Positions 57,205 through 64,000 of a stretch of DNA of 64,000 bases are shown here, piece after piece. Numbering within the stretch: the first letter of the stretch is position 1; every line of letters starts with the position of its first letter. Under the pieces are notes generated by a model. That model made no database searches, had not been told where the DNA came from, and worked only from the letters and a program-made list of their open reading frames with translations. The position numbers and the translations under genes are program-made. Source of the DNA: Allium sativum (taxonomy: Eukaryota > Streptophyta > Magnoliopsida > Asparagales > Amaryllidaceae); the NCBI GenBank assembly GCA_030737875.1, contig CM060923.1, positions 491,748,453 to 491,812,452 of the forward strand, written 5' to 3'.

Positions 57205-58150
57205 ATTTCTTGTGACTCAAAGGGGTCTGTCATGCTTAGTTTCCTAGAATATCTTGATGCATCTATCGATGATCTACGATCTGTATAGTAGTCCATGAGT
57301 ATCCTGATGTTTTTGAGGAGGTTTAGGGTTTACCCCCAAGGCTCTAAATTGATTTCCGCATATATTTGGTGGACAATGCAAAGCCAGTTGCATTTCCTGT
57401 GCGCCATATGGCTCCAAGGGAAAGGAAGGAGCTTAGTAAGCAAGTTGGGGTGCTACTTGAGAAAGGGTTTATTAAGTGAAGTATATCTGAATGGGGTGCT
57501 CCTATAGTATTCGCAACTAAGGTGGATGGTTCTCTTTGCTCATGTGTAGACTATAGAGAGTTGAATAAACTCACAAAGAAGAACATGCACCTACTCATGA
57601 GGATAGACGATCTGTTTGACCAACTTGTTGGTGCATCAGTATTCTCTCAGTTAGACATGGCCACAGGGTTTCATCAGTTGAGGGTGGTCGAGGACATTAT
57701 AGACAAGACCTCTTTTAAGACTCCAGATGGTTTCCTTTGAATGGCTTGTTATGCCTTTTGGGTTGACGAATGCACCCGCTATTTTATTGATCTGATGAGT
57801 AGGGTGTTTCAGGAGTTTTTAAGTAAGTTCATCGTGGTCTTTGTTGATGATATCTTGATCTTCTCAAAGATCAAGGAAGAGCATGTCTTACATATAAGGG
57901 AGGTTTTGAAAACTCTGTGTGTGCATCAGCTTAAGGCAAAGTTCTCCAAATGCCATTTTTGGAGAAAAGAGGTGAGATTTCTAGGGCATGTAGTCTCTAA
58001 AGATGGGACAACAGTAGATCCCGCAAAGGTAGTTGCACTTCAAGATTGGCAAATCCCGAAGAATGCAATGGAGATGAGAAGTTTTCTGGGATTAGCAGAC
58101 AATTATAGGAAGTTCATTAACGAATTCACAAAGATATCAGCCCCACTCAC
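57205..58150 (+). pseudogene. pol: B2 reverse transcriptase domain, broken
   Basis: The 57205-57500 part is frameshifted but aligns with B1 (RHMAPRER region). 57522-57740 carries CVDYRELNK and MATGFHQLRV. TGA at 57738-57740 arises from a shift near 57733, and a second shift near 57783 restores the frame, so the MPFGLTN segment is present only out of frame. FVDDILIFSK with the catalytic Asp pair (57840-57851) and [10 protein letters not shown] follow in an open stretch to 58184. Confidence 0.9.
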
Positions 58151-58452
58151 CAGGCTGACAAAGAAAAATATGACGTTTTCATAGGATATAAATTGTGATG
58201 TTGCTTTCCAGCGGTTGAAGAGGGCTCTGACAATAGCCCCAGTCTTGACTCTGCCCATTGGAAAAAAAGTGTTTATAGTATATACTGATGCATGTGGTGT
58301 AGGGCTCGATGCGGTTTTGATGCAAGAGGGAAGGCTAGTATGTTATGGAGGTAGACAGCTAAGAGTTCATGAAAAGAACTACCCTACCCACGACTTAGAG
58401 CTAGTTGCCATAATATTCGCGCTTAAGACTTGGCATCATTATTTGCTTGGAG
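58151..58452 (+). pseudogene. pol: B2 RNase H domain, first part
   Basis: A TAG at 58182-58184 lies just before the domain. YTDACGVGLDAVLMQ has the first catalytic aspartate, and DLELVAIIFALK keeps the catalytic glutamate that B1 has lost. The domain is cut after YLLG by inserted LTR sequence at 58453. Confidence 0.87.
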
Positions 58453-58762
58453 CGGCTTAGATGTATTGCTCGAGCTTTTATCTTTTCTACAATGACTGTT
58501 ACTTTTGGGGATTATGCTTCTTTTATTATTGTACTCTGATGTTTTAAGTACAAGACAGAAGTTTTAATGATGTACTAGGTTTTATGTATTTCAGACATAC
58601 GATGTAACCAAGTTTTCAACTACGACGCTTTATGATCAGTAAAGTTTTAAATTTTTCGCTGTTATTTTATATCTGTCTTGTAATGTTTCTATTTATGTTT
58701 ACCTATAACGCTTCACGAAACTTAATGCATTCTCTTAATGAGTGACATTAATGGACGTGGAG
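58453..58762 (+). repeat. B LTR fragment inserted in B2 RNase H
   Basis: About 306-310 bp that match the last part of the B LTR (55364-55664), ending nine bases short of the LTR end. The left junction shares TGCTTGGAG between pol and LTR; the right junction repeats GGAG. The copy differs from both B2 LTRs at several bases, so it is not a very recent event. It splits RNase H and adds stops. Confidence 0.9.
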
Positions 58763-58929
58763 AGAAGTTCGAGTTGTACACTGATCATAAATTTCTCAAG
58801 TACTTGTTCTCGCAGAAGGATCTTAATTCAAGGCAACAAAGGTGGATGGAGTTCCTAGCATTTTATGACTTCGAGATTTCTTATACCCCTGGAAAGGGTA
58901 ATGTGGTGGCAGATGCACTGAGTAGGTAG
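58763..58929 (+). pseudogene. pol: B2 RNase H domain, second part
   Basis: It resumes with [16 protein letters not shown] and ends with VVADALSR, the third and fourth catalytic aspartates. TAG at 58927-58929 stands where B1 has CAG. Confidence 0.87.
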
Positions 58930-60512
58930 AGGATGGCCTTAAGTCCTCTATTTGTGGAAAGGAAAAGCTTGGAATTTATATCGAATTTTGACATTAGACC
59001 TACCACCGAGTATTTGCCTGGTTTGTTTACATCATTAGAGATACGACCTACTCTAATGGATCAAATAGGAGCTTCACAACGAGAGGATCCATAGATTTCA
59101 GACATCTTGGATAAGCTCAGTAAAGGGGAGACTTCTAGTCACCTCAGTAGATATTCCATAGATGATAAAGGGTGGTTGCGACGAGATGGGAAGCTTTGTG
59201 TTCCCTAAATTGGGAGTTTGTTAAAGGCAGTCCTAGAAGAAGCTCATCATTCTAAGATGACTATTCATCCAGGTGGCGATAAGATGTAAAAGGATATGAA
59301 GAGGGTTTTCTTCTGGGCTGGGATGAAGAAAGATGTGGAGGAGTTTGTTTCTCAACGTTTGATTTTGCAGCAAGTCAAAGTTGAGCAAAAGAAGCCCGGT
59401 TGTTTACTTCATTCTTTGGAGGTTCCACAGTGGAAGTGGGAGAGCGTCTCTATGGACTTCATAAATGTTTGCCAAGATCAAAGAAAGTCAACACCAGTAT
59501 TTGGGTTGTAGTAGACATGCTTACTAAGAGCACTCATTTCATTCCGCTTAAGAGCAAGAGCACGGCAGCATGGTTGGCAGCAGTTTATGTTCGTGAGATA
59601 GTCCGTCTTCATGGAATACCTTCCAGCATCGCAAGTGATCGTGACCTTATTTTCACTAGTGAATTTTGGAGGACCTTGGAAGAAGCATTAGGAACACAGC
59701 TGTGTATCCTAAACTTCAGATTTTTTGAGGATCTTTTAAGGCTATGTATCCTAAACTTCGGAGGGACATGGGAAGAGCACCTTCCTTTAGTAGAGTTCGC
59801 CTACAACAACAGTTATCAAGCTAACATTGGCATGGCACCCTTCGAAGAATTATACGAACGACCCTGTAGATCACCAACTTGTTGGTGGGAATCTACAGAA
59901 AAACTTCTACTTGGACCAGATATAGTTAGAGAAACGTCCGAGAAGATTGATCTTATTAGACGACGAATGAAGACCGCTCAAGACAGGCAGTAGTCCGGCG
60001 TGGACAAGAGAAGGACTGAAATTGAGTTCGAAGTGGGAGGCATGGTTTTTATTAAGGTGTCACCTTTGAGGAATGTGGTTCGCTTTGGATCTGTAGGGAA
60101 GTTGGCACCAAGATTTGTAGGGCCATTTCCCGTAATAGAAAGGATTGGCCAAATGGCCTATAGAGCAAAGCTACCAGAGAGACTATCTGGCGTTCATGAT
60201 GTTTTCCATGTCTCTCATTTGCGCAAGTTCTTGCATGATGCTATAGAAGTAATTGAGCCGAGTATATTTGAGGAAGTAGAGGTGGAACGGGAGGCGATAG
60301 TCAGACGAGTTCCTACCCGTATTCTTGGATCAGAAGTTAAGAAGCTATGCAATAGAGAAGTTAAGTTGATGAAGGTTCAGTGGGGAGATAACCCAGAGGA
60401 TGCAATTGGGGAGACCGAAGACAAGATTCGTGCTTCTTACCCTTTTCTTTTTGAGGGTATGTTCTTAACTTCCTTTCCAAAGCTTTTATTTATACTTGTT
60501 TCTATCATTTAA
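58930..60512 (+). pseudogene. pol: B2 integrase with chromodomain, broken
   Basis: Stops near 59092 (CAG to TAG), 59206 (CAA to TAA) and 59287 interrupt the linker and zinc finger. The CxxC pair of the finger is changed (RLILQQ for CLVCQQ in B1). MDFI carries the first core aspartate, then a frameshift near 59465. SDRDLIF has the second. The segment with the third catalytic residue (HPQTD...MER in B1) is replaced by a copied nearby sequence. 59400-59993 stays open through this. A stop at 59991-59993 precedes 60000-60512, which holds VGPFPVIERIGQMAY and an intact-looking chromodomain (PTRILGSEVKKLCN, LMKVQWGDNPEDA). TAA at 60510 ends the polyprotein. Confidence 0.9.
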
Positions 60513-61034
60513 AGTATATCCTATCGATCGAATCTTCGACCTTTAGGTAGGAATCCCATGGATGTAAACATGTGTTTGAGACATGTTATGTTATATGGAT
60601 GCAAGTGTTTACTAGTGGTTGCTCGTGGATGCATATACACACACATTTGGCCCTATATCGGCTCAATCACTCTCATACTGCATATGGATGTGTGTGCATT
60701 TTTCTTCTTTTTGGATGAAAGTGAGTATATCATCATATGGATGTTGCATTTGGACGGATGATTGTGCACACATATAGAACCATGTTATAATAGGACTGTT
60801 TTCGTACATGTTAGATTCATGACACTAACATACATTGCATTAAGGAGGTTGACTAAATCAGTAGATCGCCTGATCTTCGCATTAGTATTGGGACATACAC
60901 ACACCTTTGCATGTGTTCATATAAGCATTAGAATCCTTTAAGGACAATGGATGCCTGTGGTTGGTGGATGAGTAGATGGATGGTAGGATATACAGTCTAC
61001 TTAACTTGGAGATTTTGGGGACGAAATCCTTTGA
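60513..61034 (+). other. B2 3' untranslated region
   Basis: It is colinear with 47954-48543 of B1, with the same recurrent TGGATG words and the GGGGACGAAATCCTTTGAGC box before the purine tract. No gene is supported. Confidence 0.7.
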
Positions 61035-61045
61035 GCAGGGGAGAA
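61035..61045 (+). other. B2 polypurine tract
   Basis: GCAGGGGAGAA abuts the 3' LTR start TGTAACACCCC at 61046. Confidence 0.9.
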
Positions 61046-61244
61046 TGTAACACCCCGTAATTTTAAAAACACTAAAGATTATAAATTAAAGAATAAATAA
61101 TTTAATATTCAGAATTAAGTGAAATGGACTACGCCATTGCGTTTGTCTCGGAATTCTGGTCAAAATAGACACGTGGTTTGCATGAAACAGACACCGTATG
61201 AAGAAGTTATTAAGGTTTGAAGTTTGTATATGCACAAGATGAAT

Positions 61245-61246
61245 AT

Positions 61247-61279
<33 letters not shown>

Positions 61280-61288
61280 TATATATAA
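61245..61288. repeat. compound (ATAC)n/(CA)n/(TA)n microsatellite
   Basis: ATACATACATAC, then about eight CA units, then TATATATA. The 5' LTR has a plain (AT)n run at the aligned place (53004-53034). Confidence 0.9.
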
Positions 61289-61465
61289 TTAAATCCAGAA
61301 TTCAAAAATCGGTTCAAAATTAAAAATTGGGGAAGCGAGTATTTTCCCGCTCTAGGGTGTCGACCCCTCAAGGGTGGTCTCGACCCATGGGTCGACCCCC
61401 TAGGGGGGACTCCACCCCCCCCCCCCCCCAGGGTAGATCTGGGCAGATTAGGGTTTTAGGACATC

Positions 61466-61473
61466 TCCAAATA
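61466..61473 (+). promoter_or_regulatory. mutated TATA box in B2 3' LTR
   Basis: TCCAAATA stands where the other three B LTRs have TATAAATA. This LTR has probably lost its core promoter. Confidence 0.6.
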
Positions 61474-62386
61474 TGGCTCCATTACTCTTGTTTCTCCACA
61501 CCAAAAATAATGGAAAACTAGATGCTGTCTCTGCCCAGATTAAATCAAGTCTTTTCTTCTTCTGCAATCAAGTTATACAAGCTTAGAGATCTGTGATTCA
61601 ACGCCAGCAATCCCTTCTCTATTTCTCTAAATCCAAACATTGTGAGTCTATGTTAATTTTAGATCTAAATAATAAAAAAGTTAATCTTGACATGACTATA
61701 ACTTGGATCTATGCCGGTGACTACTTGAATCATATCAGATCTGCTATAACCTGTGTATTTATGATATTCTGACATGTCTATGACATAGATCTTAACCTTT
61801 ATCATGTTAGACCTGCCATTGTTTGTAGATCTAGTCCATTGTTTAGACCACATTATGCTTGTTTCAATTATGTTTGTGGCTAAATCAGATCTGTTATAGT
61901 CGGTTATCTAATTCATTAGATCTTATCATGCCTGTTATGACATCCCTATTATGTTAAAATCAGTTCTATTGTCACATGTTCATCAGATCTATTCCTATAT
62001 GTCTATCTTGTCATTATGTCACTATATGTTCATGCCTTTATATGTCAACCTCGTTAGTATGTTCATTTCTGTCCTCTTCCCTTCATCTTTTCCCTTTTAT
62101 TTTTATAGCCGGGCTATCTTCGAGCCTAGGCATGCCGCTAAAATATGCGAAAGCGTTAAATTGGGAACAAGGGAAAAAACCGTAATACTGGGGAATAATT
62201 TGTAATTGAAAATTTGGGGATAACTTGAATGAAATGTATGAATATGAATTTGGGGCATATGTTTCATTATGAACATGACTTGGGAAAGGGGCATGAAGAC
62301 CTATAACGACATAGGAATAATTGTTTAATAATTGGAATGCCTAGAATTACAGTAATTAGAAACTATAATCGCGCATAGACACAATG

Positions 62387-62579
62387 TTAGATTACACTTG
62401 TGGTGGAAATCTTCCCGGAACCGCCCGGCATATCCAGCAACCGCAAGTGGTGAATCTATTGTGAGGGGTCTAAGTGCATAAACACAAGATGTGCTATGAC
62501 ACGAGGTTAAGCACGACTTGTGGATGAAGTCTGCCTGGAACCGCCCGACATATCCAGCATCCACAAGTGGTAGGCTTAA
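62387..62579 (+). other. tandem hairpin pair in B2 3' LTR
   Basis: Hairpins at 62387-62459 (outermost pair broken by AATCTAT) and 62507-62579 (both stems intact). They are 120 bp apart as in B1. Confidence 0.62.
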
Positions 62580-63825
62580 TGTGAGAGGTCTAGAACATTA
62601 TAACCATAAATGAATATGGTAATGAAATTGAATGCTTAACCTAGTTAAATCCATAGGGATTGTATGAACATGTTAAACTGATTAGGGGTTAAGTAAACTT
62701 GTTTGAAACAGGGGAAGGTTAAGTAAATCTTGGGTTGGTGGATAATGTGTATATAGGCCCACAAACTTTACCAATGGGGTTACGTAATCTTTTATATTGG
62801 TAGGGCATAACCTATGGAAAACCTAGTGGGGATGAAAGCGTAGGGGAAAGCTTGTATCATCTTGTGTGTGGGACCCGTTTCAGTCAGTAACATATATATA
62901 GGTATCAGACGAGTACTCCAAACTAGGTCAGAGTCGGGGGTTGTTTACTGGGATGATTGTAAGAGATCCAAAAGTGGGGGACGGTGTGGGCGGTGCATAC
63001 GGACTAAGTTATGTGCATGCATGGTCCGGACAGAAGAGAACAAGACGCGGTGACACCAGTAGATATGGTTATGCACATCCTGAAAACGAAGGGTTGCCAC
63101 TTTAGGGAGTGATACACCCTACTGTGGGGCCAACACAGGGTATCTTCGGAGTAGGGAGCCAATCGATTAGGGTAGTAGTTAGGGTACATCTAGACTCTAG
63201 AAATGTTTAGGAGCCCGTTATTATCCTTAGGGGTAACTCAGGTAGGTTGGGCTGCCTATTGACTGTATGGGGTTAAAACCTCTCACCAGAAGTAAGCCTA
63301 AGTCTACCATCTTATACATGTTGGGGATCATCTCATTCTGGTTATACTAGTATTAGTGCGGAGAAAAAGGGAAAGCATTAGAGAAGCGCAGTATGCTATA
63401 TCATGTTTATCCTGTTTACCTTCTCATACCTTCCTTTTATGATCTTATCTCTTTTATCCCCTTTATATGTCTGTCATGATACTTTTACTTATTATATGCT
63501 AAAAGTAACTAGAATCGCCAGACTTTATGTCTGACCTATTTTATTTCCTCTTCTTTCTCTTCCGTCCCCCCTCCCCCCCAAGGTTCTCAAGGGGGAATAC
63601 TAAAGCTTGATCAGGAGTCTGTTATCTGTCTTGCTTGGAGCTGCTTAGATGTATTGCTTTAGCTCTTATCTTTTCTACTATAGCTATTTCTTTTGGGGAT
63701 TATGCTTCTTTTATTATTATACTCTGATGTTTTAAGTACAAGACAGAAGTTTTAATGATGTACTGGGTTTTATGTATTTTAGACATATGATGTAACAAAG
63801 TTTTGAACTACGATGCTTTATGATT

Positions 63826-63831
63826 AATAAA
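63826..63831 (+). terminator. polyadenylation signal in B2 3' LTR
   Basis: AATAAA in the conserved GATTAATAAAGTTT context, about 130 bp before the LTR end. Confidence 0.6.
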
Positions 63832-63957
63832 GTTTTAAAATTTCCACTGCTACTTTATATTTGTCTTGTGATGTTTCTGTTTCTGTTTACCTATAACGCT
63901 TCACGAAACTTAATGCATTCTCTTAATGAGTGACATTAACGGACGAGGGGTGTCACA

Positions 63958-64000
63958 TCTAGGAACTCGAAGGAAATGTTCATAGCTGTAATGGAATTCC
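63958..64000. other. right flank of B2
   Basis: Starts with the target-site copy TCTAG. The remaining bases are too few to assign. Confidence 0.5.

Larger units (their letters stand above)
52806..63957 (+). mobile_element. B2: full-length inactivated chromovirus, same family as B1
   Basis: Layout: 5' LTR 52806-55673, damaged primer site from 55676, gag-pol pseudogene 55850-60512, 3' untranslated region, purine tract 61035-61045, 3' LTR 61046-63957. Flanks TCCAG (52801-52805) and TCTAG (63958-63962) match at 4 of 5 bases. Domain order is as in B1. It carries its own set of stops and shifts, a 310-bp LTR piece within RNase H (58453-58762) and a local replacement in integrase (59698-59726). Confidence 0.93.
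61046..63957 (+). repeat. B2 3' LTR (2.9 kb)
   Basis: It starts TGTAACACCCCG and ends GTGTCACA. It is colinear with the 5' LTR. Differences include an ATAC/CA microsatellite at about 61245-61288 in place of (AT)n, a C run near 61418-61429, and a changed TATA box (61466-61473). Hairpins lie at 62387-62579 and AATAAA at 63826-63831. Confidence 0.92.

Overview
This window is plant nuclear repeat DNA, almost certainly from a flowering plant with a repeat-rich genome; nothing in it identifies the species. I found no intact host gene, no RNA gene and no CRISPR array. Almost every base belongs to nested LTR retrotransposons of Ty3/gypsy (Metaviridae) type. The evidence is TG...CA LTR ends, initiator-tRNA-Met primer sites, polypurine tracts, target-site duplications, and degraded gag-pol with a chromodomain.

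Positions 1-36064 are dominated by one family, called A here. It has giant LTRs (about 6.1-6.7 kb) around an internal domain of only about 1.04 kb that has a primer site and a polypurine tract but no gag or pol. A1 (+, 1-7343, left end outside the window) sits in the 3' LTR of A2 (-). A2 spans 7344-29918, and its 5' LTR is split by a complete third copy, A3 (+, 13385-26632), flanked by the perfect 5-bp duplication AACGG. A2 in turn lies in a related minus-strand LTR ending at 34445, and that one in another ending at 36064, so the left half is a Russian-doll nest of one family. A LTRs carry a candidate TATA box, duplicated U3 blocks, a GC-rich cassette whose sequence differs between copies, an AT-rich tract of small palindromes, copy-specific minisatellites, and repeated stem-loop-like units.

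Positions 36065-40546 hold degraded pieces: the 3' part of an A-like LTR (+), a fragment resembling the N-terminal part of a CACTA TNP2-type transposase with a 68-bp tandem duplication, the start of another A-like LTR (37985), and a probable LTR end in minus orientation (39678).

Positions 40547-63957 hold two full-length but inactivated chromoviruses of one family, called B here (Tekay/Del-like by chromodomain and 3' junction): B1 (40547-51457) and B2 (52806-63957), separated by 1.35 kb. Both have about 2.9-kb LTRs, gag with zinc knuckles, protease, reverse transcriptase, RNase H, integrase and a C-terminal chromodomain, all in one original reading order. The disabling mutations that I compared between B1 and B2 are private to one copy, so each probably decayed separately from an intact ancestor. 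B2 also has a piece of its own LTR inside RNase H and a local sequence replacement that removes the integrase region with the catalytic glutamate.

A and B share their 3' junction architecture (a GGGGACGAAA-like box, a purine tract, a TGTAAYAMCC LTR start) and a TTCCGCTGCTA block near the LTR end. I infer that A is a non-autonomous passenger of Tekay-like chromoviruses. The most novel-looking signals are the A architecture itself, a conserved 15-16-nt complementarity between the A LTR and A internal domain, and a pair of tandem hairpins in every B LTR whose outer stems differ in sequence yet stay paired. All comparisons were made by eye; no alignment or database search was run.
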